Part shown: piece after piece, positions 14,795 to 23,365 of the stretch
Numbering within the stretch: the first letter of the stretch is position 1
Layout: the number at the start of each line of letters is the position of its first letter
Source of the DNA: Planctomycetota bacterium
GTDB lineage: Bacteria; Planctomycetota; UBA1135; GCA-002686595
Length of the DNA stretch: 54,493 nucleotides
Direction: 5' to 3'
Assembly (NCBI GenBank): GCA_030746555.1
Contig: JASLMK010000113.1
Location: 1-54,493, forward strand
Position numbers and translations under genes: made by a program
The notes under the pieces: generated by a model
The model's database searches: none
What the model saw: the letters and a program-made list of their open reading frames with translations, nothing else
What the model was told of the DNA's origin: nothing

Positions 14795-15286
14795 TCAGTC
14801 GTTGCCGACGTAGCCGAGACCCTTGAGAGCGTCGAGGGAGTCGCTGTCCCCCGAGGCCTCGGCGGCCTTGCCCATGTGGTCGCGCAAGGCGATCAGGGCC
14901 GTGTTCTCGGGGAAGGCCTGCATGCCCGCGCCGAGCACCTCGATGGCCTCGGTGTAGGCCCCGGCGGCCTTGAAGTCGGTGGTGATCAGGTTGAAGTCGC
15001 GGTACTCGAGGCTCGAGCCTGAGGCGAGGGCGAGGAAGGCGTCCTTGGCTCCGGGAGGATCGATGTGCGCCTGGGCGCGGCACTGGCCGAGGCGGGCCTC
15101 GAGCAGGCGCGGGTCGTCGGCGGCGAAGGCGCCCACCGCCGCGGAGAACTGCTCGTAGGCCAGGGCGAAATCCCCTGAGTTGAGCGCCTTGTGGCCCGCG
15201 TCGGTGCGTTGGCCGGGATCGGCGGAGCAGCCGGCGGCGAGGATCAGGCTGAGGCAGAGGGCGAACAGGCGGCTGGTGCGTTGCAT
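14795..15286 (-). CDS. TPR-type lipoprotein with LGY tail
   Basis: A 163-residue protein with a clear lipoprotein signal (LFALCLSLILAAGC, Cys at ~20). The mature part has TPR-like helix pairs (HKALNSGDFALAYEQFSAA; AYTEAIEVLGAGMQAFPENT). The C-terminus, LKGLGYVGND, matches the ends of the two ribbon-helix-helix proteins nearby (LKNLGYL, LRGLGYIS). ATG 15286 gives a compact signal peptide; earlier in-frame starts add junk-like sequence. It converges with the AIM24 gene (7 nt) and is divergent from the sulfate-activation block, suggesting it belongs functionally to that block. Its role is probably periplasmic scaffolding. Confidence 0.78.
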   Translation of the reverse strand: MQRTSRLFALCLSLILAAGCSADPGQRTDAGHKALNSGDFALAYEQFSAAVGAFAADDPRLLEARLGQCRAQAHIDPPGAKDAFLALASGSSLEYRDFNLITTDFKAAGAYTEAIEVLGAGMQAFPENTALIALRDHMGKAAEASGDSDSLDALKGLGYVGND

Positions 15287-15463
15287 GGGATCACCGAAGA
15301 GGGGGGGGGCGCAGAACGCCCGGATCAGGCCGGACAGACCCGACTCTACGGCCTCGCGCCGCCCTGCGTGAGCCTCGGGGGCCGGAACGAGGTCGTAAGC
15401 CCGTGCCTGGGTGGGGCTTGCGTGGCCCAAGAGGGCGCCAGGGCGGTTTTTCCTCAAGAAGGC

Positions 15464-15469
15464 TACAAT
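15464..15469 (+). promoter_or_regulatory. Candidate -10 box TACAAT upstream of the sulfate-activation operon
   Basis: TACAAT is the closest match to a consensus -10 in the region. The expected start point (~15476) falls inside the left arm of the adjacent dyad, so a bound regulator would block initiation. The -35 is weak. Confidence 0.35.
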
Positions 15470-15470
15470 C

Positions 15471-15510
15471 GCACTCCGATGAGAGTATGATGAGAGTGTT
15501 ATCGGAGTGC
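15471..15510. promoter_or_regulatory. Perfect inverted repeat, candidate operator or leader hairpin
   Basis: Arms GCACTCCGAT (15471-15480) and ATCGGAGTGC (15501-15510) are exact reverse complements around a 20-nt loop. The loop holds a near-direct repeat, TGAGAGT twice in shifted copies. Location at a predicted transcription start supports an operator; the adjacent gene encodes a ribbon-helix-helix protein that could bind it. Confidence 0.5.
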
Positions 15511-15646
15511 GCCCTCCCTGCGGAGGACCTCGGGTAGCGTCCGTGCCTGGGCCGGGGTTCGTGACCCTCAGCCCGCGATCCACCGCCCCGGCGGGTGTTC
15601 ATCACCCGCGTTTCGGGCCGGGTCCATCCCATCCGAAGGAGCCGTC

Positions 15647-15862
15647 GTGCGTGAGAGCAAGGTGACCGTCAAGATCCCGCGCCCGCTGTATCGAAAGATC
15701 CAGCAGGTCGTCGAGGACTCCGGTTTCAACTCGCCCACTGACTTCATCGTCTTCGTGCTGCGGGACCTGATGGGGGAGGCGGACGAGCACACACCGGCCG
15801 AGTTCAAGCCCGAGGAGCTCGAGGACATCAAACGCAAGCTCAAGAACCTCGGATACCTCTAG
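15647..15862 (+). CDS. Ribbon-helix-helix (CopG-like) small protein, LGY tail, GTG start
   Basis: A 71-residue protein with the ribbon-helix-helix layout: strand KVTVKIP, helix A PLYRKIQQVVEDSG, helix B SPTDFIVFVLRDLM, then an acidic C-terminal helix ending LKNLGYL. The start is GTG 15647, with GAAGGA 6 nt upstream. It is the first gene of the sulfate-activation operon, 15 nt before ATP sulfurylase. A related 65-residue protein closes the core at 23149. Likely a dimeric DNA-binding regulator of its own operon, perhaps through the dyad upstream. The conserved tail could instead mean protein docking. Confidence 0.8.
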   Translation: MRESKVTVKIPRPLYRKIQQVVEDSGFNSPTDFIVFVLRDLMGEADEHTPAEFKPEELEDIKRKLKNLGYL

Positions 15863-15877
15863 TCCCCCACCTTGACC

Positions 15878-17146
15878 ATGACTCTCTCGACCAGCCCCAG
15901 TGTCTCTCCTGTCCACGGCGGCCTCGGCGCGCCCATCGATCGCATCGTCTCGGCCACCGACGTCGACCTCGCCGCCTGGCGGACCCTGCCTTGCGTGGAG
16001 GTCAACGAGATCGACGCGACGACCCTGTACCGCGTCGCCGACGGCACCTTGAGCCCCCTCACGGGCCCGATGAACCGCGCCGACTACGACAGCGTCCTCG
16101 AGCGTGCGGCCATCGACCGCGACGGGCAGTCCTGGGCGTGGGGCATCCCGATCATCCTCCCGGTCACCGACTCCGAGGCGCAGAGCTGCACCGCGGGAGC
16201 GAGCGTAGGCCTGTGGCGCGACGGCGAGCTCTTCGGCGTCCTGGAGGTCGAGGAGGTCCACGACTGGGACAAGGCACGCTTTGTCGCGAGCGTCTACGGG
16301 ACCGAGCGCACAGACCATCCCGGCGCCCGCCTGTGGACGAGCGACGAGCGCACGAAGATCGTGGGCGGCTCGATCCACCTGCTGCCCTTCGAGGACTCGC
16401 GCCCCTTCGCCGACCGCGTTCTGTCCCCCCGCGAAGCGCGCGCCCTCGTCGAGAGCGCGGGCTACGAGCAGACGATCGCCTTCCAGACCCGCAACCCGCT
16501 GCACCGCGCCCACGAGTACGCCCTCGTCTACGGTGCAGAGGTCATCCTGCGCGAGACCGGCAAGCGGACCGGCGTGATCCTCAACCCGTTGGTGGGGCAG
16601 CTCAAGGGCGACGACGTCCCCGCGGCGGAGCGCATGCAGACCTACGAGGCGCTCCTCGAGGGCCGCTTCCTCGGCCAGGGGGACATGGACGAGGCGCTGT
16701 GGAGCGAGAAGGGCCAGGACCTCAACGATCAGCTCCAGCTGATCGGCCTGGACATTCGCATGTACTACGGCGGCCCGCGCGAGGCGATCCAGCACGCGAT
16801 CTACCGCCAGAACATGGGCTTCACCCACTTCATCATCGGCCGCAAGCACGCGGACGCGCCCTTCGACGACGGGGAGGCCATCTGGGGCGACTTCGACGCT
16901 CAGGAGGTCTTCGAACACCTCGGCGGCTCGCTCGCCATCCAGACCGTGAACGTCGGCTTCGCCGCCTTCTTCGAGGAGCTCGGCCGCGTCGGCCTCGTGG
17001 GCGAGAACCAGGGCAAGACCGCCGTGGGCATCTCGGGCACGAAGATGCGCGAGATCCTCGGCAGCGGTGAACTCCCCGATGAGCGCGTGATGCGTCCCTC
17101 GACCGCCCGCATCCTCTCCGCCTTCTACCAATCCAGGGAGAACTAG
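15878..17146 (+). CDS. sat: ATP sulfurylase (sulfate adenylyltransferase)
   Basis: A 422-residue homo-oligomeric-type ATP sulfurylase, making adenosine 5'-phosphosulfate (APS) from ATP and sulfate. The active-site motif QTRNPLHRAHE is at residues 203-213; the second nucleotide motif reads GRKHADAPFDDG, and ISGTKMREIL follows. There is no fused APS kinase domain; that enzyme is encoded separately downstream. ATG 15878 is preferred over an in-frame TTG two codons earlier. It lies 15 nt after the ribbon-helix-helix gene and 2 nt before the next gene, so it is in the same operon. With APS kinase downstream and no reductase, the product is probably directed to PAPS. Confidence 0.95.
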   Translation: MTLSTSPSVSPVHGGLGAPIDRIVSATDVDLAAWRTLPCVEVNEIDATTLYRVADGTLSPLTGPMNRADYDSVLERAAIDRDGQSWAWGIPIILPVTDSEAQSCTAGASVGLWRDGELFGVLEVEEVHDWDKARFVASVYGTERTDHPGARLWTSDERTKIVGGSIHLLPFEDSRPFADRVLSPREARALVESAGYEQTIAFQTRNPLHRAHEYALVYGAEVILRETGKRTGVILNPLVGQLKGDDVPAAERMQTYEALLEGRFLGQGDMDEALWSEKGQDLNDQLQLIGLDIRMYYGGPREAIQHAIYRQNMGFTHFIIGRKHADAPFDDGEAIWGDFDAQEVFEHLGGSLAIQTVNVGFAAFFEELGRVGLVGENQGKTAVGISGTKMREILGSGELPDERVMRPSTARILSAFYQSREN

Positions 17147-17148
17147 GC

Positions 17149-18099
17149 ATGGGCCTGTTCGACTCACTCAAGAAGAAGGGTGCGGAGTCCAAGCCTCCGC
17201 CGCGTCCGCTCAAGGCCCCGACGGGGTTGCGCGCCCAGCCCGAGCCGCAGGCGGACAACCACTTCGTCATCGTCATCCTCGACAGCCTGCGCTACGACTC
17301 CTTCATGGCCGCCGAGCCGCAGGTCATCACGAAGCTCGGCAAACCCGAGAAGCGCTACACCTACGCGTCGTGGACTGCACCGTCGCACTACAACCTGCTG
17401 ACGGGGCTGTTGCCGCACACGTCTCCCGAGAACGTGTACGCGTCGGAGTACTACAAGGAGGACTTCCTCAACTACAACAAGCGGCTCGGCGCCAAGGGGA
17501 TCGAGTTCGCCAAGATGGTGCCGGGGCTCTGGCTGCCGGGCCTGTTGCGAAACACGCTCGGCTATCGCACGCACGCCCGGGTCAGCCTGCCCGTCTTGAA
17601 CCCCAAGACCGGCATCAACCGCGACTTCGACACCTTCCAGCTGATGGACTCGCACAACGACATGCGGGCCATGCTGCCCACGATGAAGTTCGGCTCGGAC
17701 CGACCGAGCTTCTACATGCTGAACGTGGGCGAGACGCACTACCCCTACGCGAAGCCGGACGAGGACTCCTCGATGTGGCCGCGCATCAGCGGTGTCAACG
17801 GAGTCTTCAAGAAGCTCGACGGGCAGACCGACGAAGAGGGCAACCTCATCAAGGACGAGGACGCCCCCCAGTTCTTCGACCAGGACAAGCTAGACGAGCT
17901 TCGTGAGCGCCAGGTCGGCACCGTTCGCTACCTCGACGGCGTGTTCGAGGAGCTCTTCGATCTCGTGCCGGAGAACACCCACATCATCGTCACCGCCGAC
18001 CACGGCGAGCTCTTCGGCGAGGCCGGCTACTTCGGCCACGGCCCGATCATGCACGACAAGTGCTTCGAGGTTCCCTATCTCGAGGGCAAGGTTCGCTGA
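17149..18099 (+). CDS. Alkaline-phosphatase-superfamily protein with Thr nucleophile (sulfatase-like fold)
   Basis: A 316-residue cytosolic-looking protein with no signal peptide; the N-terminal ~35 residues are Lys/Pro-rich. Metal-site Asp45 is in VILDSLRYD. The nucleophile region reads WTAPSHYNLLTG, placing Thr76 where sulfatases have the Cys/Ser that becomes formylglycine. ADHGELFGEAG (~284-294) is the second metal motif, followed by a His-containing GHGPIMHD. It is therefore not a classical sulfatase; Thr is used by phospho-transferases and nucleotide phosphodiesterases of this superfamily. It starts 2 nt after sat, so the two are tightly coupled. It may transfer or remove a phosphate or sulfate group; substrate unknown. 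Confidence 0.85.
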   Translation: MGLFDSLKKKGAESKPPPRPLKAPTGLRAQPEPQADNHFVIVILDSLRYDSFMAAEPQVITKLGKPEKRYTYASWTAPSHYNLLTGLLPHTSPENVYASEYYKEDFLNYNKRLGAKGIEFAKMVPGLWLPGLLRNTLGYRTHARVSLPVLNPKTGINRDFDTFQLMDSHNDMRAMLPTMKFGSDRPSFYMLNVGETHYPYAKPDEDSSMWPRISGVNGVFKKLDGQTDEEGNLIKDEDAPQFFDQDKLDELRERQVGTVRYLDGVFEELFDLVPENTHIIVTADHGELFGEAGYFGHGPIMHDKCFEVPYLEGKVR

Positions 18100-18180
18100 A
18101 AGGGGCCTTGGTCACCCTCATCATCCTGACTCTCTCTCTCCATCCCCCCACGACAGATCGATAGCGACTTTCACCCAGCC

Positions 18181-18720
18181 ATGGAAAACAACGGAATCAC
18201 GCTCTGGTTCACCGGCCTCTCCGGATCCGGGAAGAGCACCCTCGCTCAGTACCTCACGCCCATCCTCCGCGAGCGCGGCTGCGCCGTCGAGGTGCTGGAC
18301 GGTGACGAGGTCCGCGAGAACCTCAGCAAGGGACTCGGCTTCAGCAAGGAGGACCGCGACACGAACATCCGCCGCATCGGCTACGTCGCCAACCTCCTCT
18401 CCCGCAACGGTGTGTGCGCCATCACCGCCGCAATCTCGCCCTATCGCTCGGTGCGTAACGAGATCCGCGAGATGACCGCCGCAGTCTTCGTCGAGGTCTA
18501 TGTCGAGGCTCCCCTCGAGGTCGTCGAGGAGCGCGACACCAAGGGCCTCTACAAGAAGGCCCGCGCCGGGATCATCAAGAACTTCACCGGCATCAGCGAC
18601 CCCTACGAGGAGCCGGAAGCCCCCGAGGTCGTCGTGAACACCGGCGACGAGAGCATCGAGGAATCGGCCGAGCGCATCCTGGCCTACCTGACCGAGCGCG
18701 GTCTCCTGCAAGGGAGCTGA
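18181..18720 (+). CDS. cysC: Adenylylsulfate (APS) kinase
   Basis: A 179-residue APS kinase, phosphorylating APS at the 3' position to give PAPS, the universal sulfate donor. The P-loop GLSGSGKST is at residues 12-20, D40-G-D-E-V-R follows, the phospho-acceptor-type segment ISPYRSVR is at 85-92, and [11 protein letters not shown] at ~135-145. All family motifs are intact. The start is ATG 18181, 81 nt after the preceding gene, with no strong Shine-Dalgarno. Together with sat it completes sulfate activation. Confidence 0.96.
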   Translation: MENNGITLWFTGLSGSGKSTLAQYLTPILRERGCAVEVLDGDEVRENLSKGLGFSKEDRDTNIRRIGYVANLLSRNGVCAITAAISPYRSVRNEIREMTAAVFVEVYVEAPLEVVEERDTKGLYKKARAGIIKNFTGISDPYEEPEAPEVVVNTGDESIEESAERILAYLTERGLLQGS

Positions 18721-18742
18721 GCACCCCTCCGGCGGAGCGGGA

Positions 18743-18770
18743 GGGAGAGGCGGCTCTCACTCCCTCTCCC
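18743..18770. other. Hairpin-forming sequence between cysC and the next gene
   Basis: Arms GGGAGAGG and CCTCTCCC flank a 12-nt loop. No U-tract follows, so it is not a classic terminator; it may act as an mRNA processing or attenuation site. A TATAGT box (18779-18784) just after it is a possible internal -10 for the next gene. Confidence 0.25.
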
Positions 18771-18809
18771 CCGGGGCGTATAGTCCCGACGAGATCCCCC
18801 CACCGCTGC

Positions 18810-20987
18810 ATGCGTCATCGTCACCGGATTCCACGCGCGAGCCTGCTCACGGCGCTCTGCCTGATCGGATCAGCGCAGCCGGCACTCGCCTACATCGGGC
18901 CCGGTGCGGGGTTCGCGGCCGCCGGGGCGGCCTACGCCCTGCTCGGGACCTTCCTGCTCGTCTTCATCATCCTGCTGCTCTGGCCCGTCAAGGCCGTCTA
19001 CCGCCTCGCGACGAGCTTCCGCTTCCCCAAGCCCAAGGTGAAGCGTGTCGTCGTGCTGGGGCTCGACGGCTTCGATCCCGGGCTCGCCCGTCGCTTCATG
19101 GACGAGGGGCGCATGCCCAACTTCAAGAAGCTGGCCGAACAGGGCTGCTTCCATCCCCTGGCCACGGCCTGCCCCTCGATCTCGCCCGTCGCCTGGTCGA
19201 GCTTCGCGACCGGCGTCGACGCCTCTCGGCACAACATCTACGACTTCCTCACCAGGGATCCCTGCAACTACCTGCCCGTGCTCTCCTCCTCGGAGACCGG
19301 GACCCTGCCGCGCAGCCTCAACCTCGGATTCGCCAAGATCCCCTTCGGCAAGAAGGCCTTCTTCCGCCTCCTGCAGAAGAGCCAGCCGTTCTGGAAGCTG
19401 TTGGGAGCCAACCGCGTCTGGTCGTCGATCGTCCGCGTCCCGATCACCTTCCCACCGCAGAAGTTCAAGAACGGCACCCTGCTCTCGGGGATGTGCGTTC
19501 CCGACATCCAGGGGACCCAGGGTTCGTTCTCCTTCTACTCCACGCGCACACGGCCGACCGACGCCCACATCGGCGGCCAGCAGTACCAGATCACCCGGCG
19601 CGGCAATCGGGTCGAGTCCAAGTTGACCGGCCCTGCGGGCGCGGACGGCCATCCGATGAAGGCGGCGTTCGCCGTCGAGTTGGACGATGCCGGGCGCCGT
19701 GCCGCCATCACCATTGGCGACGAGACGGTCGAGGTCGGCGTCCGGGAGTACACGCCCTGGCTGCGAGTTCCGTTCGACGGGGTCAATGGAATCGTCCGGG
19801 CCTACGTCCAGACCTGGGAAGGGGACGACCTCGAGATCTACTTCACGCCGATCAACATTGATCCCGACAACCCGGCGATGCCGATCTCGCACCCCTTCGT
19901 GTACGCGATCTACCTCGCGAAGCTGTACGGACCCTACGCGACCCTGGGCCTGGCTGAGGACACCTGGGCCCTGAACGAGCGCGTCATCGACGAGGAGGCC
20001 TTCCTCAAGCAGGCCTGGCTGATCTTCGAGGAGCGCAAGAAGCAGCTGTGGGATGCGCTCGAGAAGACCAAGAAGGGCTTCGTCACGGTCGTGTTCGACA
20101 CGACCGACCGCATCTCGCACATGTTCTACCGCTACCTCGACCCCGAGCACCCGGCCAACCGCGGCAAGGACACCGAGCGTCACGCGGACGTCATCCCGGC
20201 CATGTACGCGCGCATGGACGAGTTCGTGGCCGAGGTCCGGGAGAGGGTGGACCGCATAGACGACACCGTCTTCATGGTGATCTCAGACCACGGCTTCACC
20301 AACTTCCGCCGCGGAGTCAACCTGAACTCCTGGCTGCGCGACGAGGGCTACCTCGTGCTGAAGGAGGGCTGTGAGACCTCCCGCGACTACTTCCGGGACG
20401 TGGACTGGTCGAAGACCCGCGCCTTCACGATCGGACTCACGGGCATCTTCATCAACCGAGCGGGCCGAGAAGCCGAAGGCATCGTGCCCCCCGAGGAACT
20501 CGGCGCGCTGTGCCGCGAGCTCAAGGCCAAGCTCGAGGCCCTCCGCGACCCCCTCGACGGCCAGCCGGTGATCAAGGAGGCGTTCATCACCGAGGACCTG
20601 CACTCGGGTCCCTACCGCGACATGGCTCCCGAGCTGTTGATCGGCTACCACAAGGGCTTCCGCCACTCCTGGGACTGCGCCACCGGCGGCGCCTCGGCGG
20701 AGGTCTTCAGCGACAACACCAAGTCCTGGTCGGGGGACCACTGCGTCGACCCGCGCCTGGTGCCCGGCGTGTTCTGGTGCAACCGGCCGATCGACAAGCC
20801 CGACCCCGAGCTGCTGGACCTCGCGCCGACGGTCCTCGACCTGTTCGGCGTGGGCATTCCCTCCTACATGCAGGGCTCGCCCCTGTTCGACGGCGTTCCC
20901 CGGCCCTCTGGCGCTGCGCCCTCACCGGGATCCGGCGAGCCGGCGCCCGCCGCCACGATCGAGCGGGAGACGGAGGAGGTCCGATGA
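18810..20987 (+). CDS. Membrane-anchored type I phosphodiesterase/nucleotide-pyrophosphatase-like protein
   Basis: A 725-residue alkaline-phosphatase-superfamily enzyme. A signal-like N-terminus ends ALA, followed by a YIGPGAGF motif and a membrane helix (TFLLVFIILLLWPV, ~47-60), so the catalytic domain is probably extracytoplasmic. Catalytic features: LDGFD (metal Asp86, Asp89), CPSISPVAWSSFATG with Ser125 at the nucleophile position, FDTTDRISHMFYRYLD and SDHGFTNF near residue 490. It contains a beta-rich insert (~225-350). The family hydrolyses phosphodiester or pyrophosphate bonds; the substrate here is unknown. It overlaps the following paralogue by ATGA, so equal production of the two is likely. 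Confidence 0.88.
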   Translation: MRHRHRIPRASLLTALCLIGSAQPALAYIGPGAGFAAAGAAYALLGTFLLVFIILLLWPVKAVYRLATSFRFPKPKVKRVVVLGLDGFDPGLARRFMDEGRMPNFKKLAEQGCFHPLATACPSISPVAWSSFATGVDASRHNIYDFLTRDPCNYLPVLSSSETGTLPRSLNLGFAKIPFGKKAFFRLLQKSQPFWKLLGANRVWSSIVRVPITFPPQKFKNGTLLSGMCVPDIQGTQGSFSFYSTRTRPTDAHIGGQQYQITRRGNRVESKLTGPAGADGHPMKAAFAVELDDAGRRAAITIGDETVEVGVREYTPWLRVPFDGVNGIVRAYVQTWEGDDLEIYFTPINIDPDNPAMPISHPFVYAIYLAKLYGPYATLGLAEDTWALNERVIDEEAFLKQAWLIFEERKKQLWDALEKTKKGFVTVVFDTTDRISHMFYRYLDPEHPANRGKDTERHADVIPAMYARMDEFVAEVRERVDRIDDTVFMVISDHGFTNFRRGVNLNSWLRDEGYLVLKEGCETSRDYFRDVDWSKTRAFTIGLTGIFINRAGREAEGIVPPEELGALCRELKAKLEALRDPLDGQPVIKEAFITEDLHSGPYRDMAPELLIGYHKGFRHSWDCATGGASAEVFSDNTKSWSGDHCVDPRLVPGVFWCNRPIDKPDPELLDLAPTVLDLFGVGIPSYMQGSPLFDGVPRPSGAAPSPGSGEPAPAATIERETEEVR

Positions 20988-23134
20988 TCCTGCCGCGCTC
21001 GACGGTCTACCCGGCGCTGGCCGCGCTGTTGTTCTTCTTCGTGGCGGGCATCCCCCTGCCGCGGGTGGAACCGGAGTCCGAGCCCGCAAGCCCCTCCGCC
21101 GCACGCGGCTCGTCCCCGTCACCGGCCGGGCCGGAGCGCTTCAAGCGCGTCGTCGTCCTGGGTATCGACGGGCTCGACCCCGAGTTGCTCTCCGAGACGA
21201 TCGAGCGCTTCCCAAAGCGCATGCGCCACTTCCAGCGGCTCGTCGACGAGGGCGGCTTGCACTCGTTGGGCACCTCAATCCCGCCCCAGAGCCCGGTGGC
21301 CTGGTCGAACTTCATCACCGGCATGGACCCCGGCGGGCACGGCGTCTTCGACTTCATCCACCGCGACCCGATGCTGCGCGTCCCCGCGCCGGGCTCGGTG
21401 CGGGAGGTCAAGGGCAGCGAGGTCTCCTTGTGGGGAGACTGGAAGTTCCCCATCGGCGGCGACACGCCCAGCAACCGCAGCGGCGAGGCGTTCTGGGTGA
21501 CCCTGGCCCGCGCCGGCGTCCCGGCGGACATCTGGCGCATGCCCGCGAACTTCCCCGTCGAGCCCGCCGAAGGCCTGTCGTTCTCGGGGATGATGACTCC
21601 GGCCCTCGACTCGGCGTACGGGGAGTACACGATCTACACCTCCGACCCGCCCGTGGACGCCCAGCGCAGCGGCGGCCGGTTCGTGACGGTCCGCGAGTTC
21701 GGCCAGACGATCGTGACCGAGCTCGCCGGACCGCCCAACACCTTCAAGGTGGGGGACCCGCACCAGCGTGCGCCGCTCTCGATCTACGTCGACCGCGAAG
21801 GCGGCGCGGCGGTGGTCGATACCGGTGCCGCCACTGTCGTCCTCGCACCCGGAGAGTGGAGCGATTTCTGCCAGGTCGATTTCGACTTGCTGCCCGTGGG
21901 CGTGCTCTCGATTAGCGGCGTGGTGCGCTTCTACCTGCGCTCCCTGGATCCGTTCGAGCTCTACGCCTCTCCGGTGAACATCGATCCGCGCGCTCCGGCC
22001 ATGCCGGTCTCCCTTCCCGAGGAGGCCAGCGCTGAGCTGGCCGAGGCGATCGGCCTGTACTACACCCAGGGCATGGCCGAGGAGGTCAACGCCCTGAAGG
22101 ACGAGGCGATCGACGAGTCCGAGTTCATGGCCCAGACGCGCCTGATCTACGACCAGCGCGTGCGCATGATGGACTACGCCCTCGACCGCTACCTCGAGGG
22201 CGGCGACGGTGGTCTGTTCTTCTTCTACTACTCCACCGTCGACCTCAACTGCCACATGATGTGGCGCGTCCACGACGAGGCCCACCCCGCCCACCAGCCG
22301 GTGGCCGAGTTCGCCGCCCGGGACTCCTCGGATTGGTCGGGCCGCGAAGGGAGCACCTGGAAGGACGTCATCTACGACCTATACCTCCTGATGGACCCGG
22401 TGCTCGGCAAGCTCCGCGAGCGGGTCGGAGAGGAGGCGCTGATCGTCGTCATGAGCGATCACGGCTTCGAGTCCTACCGGCGCAAGTTCAGCCTCAACAC
22501 CTGGCTCCTGGAAGAGGGCTACCTCGTCCTCAAGGACGGCCTCGAACGGGAGCTGCCGCGCGACCATCCCGACTACTCCCAGGTACACCTGGTGAACGCG
22601 GTGGACTGGTCGCGGACGCGCGCCTACGGCATGGGATTCAACGGTCTCTACCTGAACCTCGCCGGCCGGGAGCTGGACAACCCCGACACGCCCGACACCG
22701 ACGAGAGCGGCATCGTCCAACCCGGTGCACAGGCCGAGGAGCTCGTCGCCGAGCTCAAGCGCAAGCTCGAGGCCATCGACGACGCGGGCACGAAGGTCGT
22801 GCTGCGAGCCGACGTCACCGCCCAGGTGTACGCGGGAGCGCGCAAGGACGAGGCGCCAGACATCCAGGTGGGCTACAACGCCGGCTACGGCAATGCGGAC
22901 GCCTCGTCGGTCGGCCGGATCCCCAATGCAGTCCTGAGCGACAACCTCGGCGGGACCTTCAACGGCAACCACCTGATGGCGCCAGACGTCGTGGCCGGTA
23001 CGCTGCTCACCAATGGAACAGTCCTGCCGGGCGAGCACCGCCTCGAGGACCTGACCGTGGAGCTGCTCGAACAGTACGGGATCGCGCCGGGCGCGGACCT
23101 GATCGGACACCCAGTCTTTGAGAGAAACCCCTGA
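20984..23134 (+). CDS. Second exported type I phosphodiesterase/nucleotide-pyrophosphatase-like protein
   Basis: A 716-residue paralogue of the upstream protein, with an N-terminal hydrophobic helix (LAALLFFFVAGIPLP) acting as signal or anchor, then a Pro/Ser-rich linker. Catalytic motifs: LGIDGLDPE (Asp62), PPQSPVAWSNFITG with Ser103 at the nucleophile position, STVDLNCHMMWRVHD and SDHGFESYRRKF. It lacks the YIGPGAG segment of its partner. GGAGGAGGT lies a few bases upstream of ATG 20984, which overlaps the preceding stop. Part of the sulfate-activation operon, it probably acts on the same envelope substrate as its paralogue. Confidence 0.87.
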   Translation: MILPRSTVYPALAALLFFFVAGIPLPRVEPESEPASPSAARGSSPSPAGPERFKRVVVLGIDGLDPELLSETIERFPKRMRHFQRLVDEGGLHSLGTSIPPQSPVAWSNFITGMDPGGHGVFDFIHRDPMLRVPAPGSVREVKGSEVSLWGDWKFPIGGDTPSNRSGEAFWVTLARAGVPADIWRMPANFPVEPAEGLSFSGMMTPALDSAYGEYTIYTSDPPVDAQRSGGRFVTVREFGQTIVTELAGPPNTFKVGDPHQRAPLSIYVDREGGAAVVDTGAATVVLAPGEWSDFCQVDFDLLPVGVLSISGVVRFYLRSLDPFELYASPVNIDPRAPAMPVSLPEEASAELAEAIGLYYTQGMAEEVNALKDEAIDESEFMAQTRLIYDQRVRMMDYALDRYLEGGDGGLFFFYYSTVDLNCHMMWRVHDEAHPAHQPVAEFAARDSSDWSGREGSTWKDVIYDLYLLMDPVLGKLRERVGEEALIVVMSDHGFESYRRKFSLNTWLLEEGYLVLKDGLERELPRDHPDYSQVHLVNAVDWSRTRAYGMGFNGLYLNLAGRELDNPDTPDTDESGIVQPGAQAEELVAELKRKLEAIDDAGTKVVLRADVTAQVYAGARKDEAPDIQVGYNAGYGNADASSVGRIPNAVLSDNLGGTFNGNHLMAPDVVAGTLLTNGTVLPGEHRLEDLTVELLEQYGIAPGADLIGHPVFERNP

Positions 23135-23148
23135 CGAGAGGAGCGGCC

Positions 23149-23346
23149 ATGTTCGGTGGCGGCAACAAGATCAAGCTCGACAAGGAACTCCTGGACCGCG
23201 TGAAGCGCGTCGCGGAAGTGGCGGGCTACGCGTCTCACGAGGAGTTCATCGTCCACATCATCGAGAAGGAGCTGTCCAACTTCGAGGACGGCGCCTCCGA
23301 CGAGGACATCACCGAGAAGCTTCGCGGGCTGGGCTACATCAGCTGA
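23149..23346 (+). CDS. Ribbon-helix-helix-like small protein, LGY tail
   Basis: A 65-residue protein: strand KIKLDKE, helix DRVKRVAEVAGYAS, helix HEEFIVHIIEKEL, acidic linker, and end EKLRGLGYIS. It aligns along its whole length with the 71-residue protein at 15647 (EFIV/DFIV, then LGY tail). Its N-terminus MFGGGNKI is shorter and less basic, so DNA binding is less certain. Shine-Dalgarno GAGAGGAG lies 5 nt before ATG 23149. It follows the second phosphodiesterase by 14 nt. It is a regulator or a structural partner of the phosphodiesterases. Confidence 0.8.
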   Translation: MFGGGNKIKLDKELLDRVKRVAEVAGYASHEEFIVHIIEKELSNFEDGASDEDITEKLRGLGYIS

Positions 23347-23365
23347 CGCAGCCGGCCCCGGCGAC

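Larger units (their letters stand above)
15287..15646. other. 360-nt divergent intergenic region with promoter and operator-like dyad
   Basis: It separates the TPR lipoprotein (minus) from the sulfate-activation operon (plus) and contains no convincing gene. It holds a run of nine G at 15301-15309, a TACAAT box at 15464-15469 and, right after it, a perfect 10-bp-arm inverted repeat (15471-15510). Confidence 0.6.

Noticed and set aside
15301..15309. Nine-G homopolymer as a phase-variation tract
   Set aside because: It lies in non-coding sequence, outside any supported frame and away from the predicted promoter.
15878..18720. Reading sat and cysC as an assimilatory sulfate-reduction operon for cysteine
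   Set aside because: No PAPS/APS reductase, sulfite reductase or sulfate transporter lies nearby; the adjacent genes are exported phosphatase-fold enzymes. The rest of the genome is not visible, so this is rejected only for this locus.
18743..18770. Hairpin after cysC as a terminator
   Set aside because: No U-tract on either strand; kept only as a low-confidence structural site.
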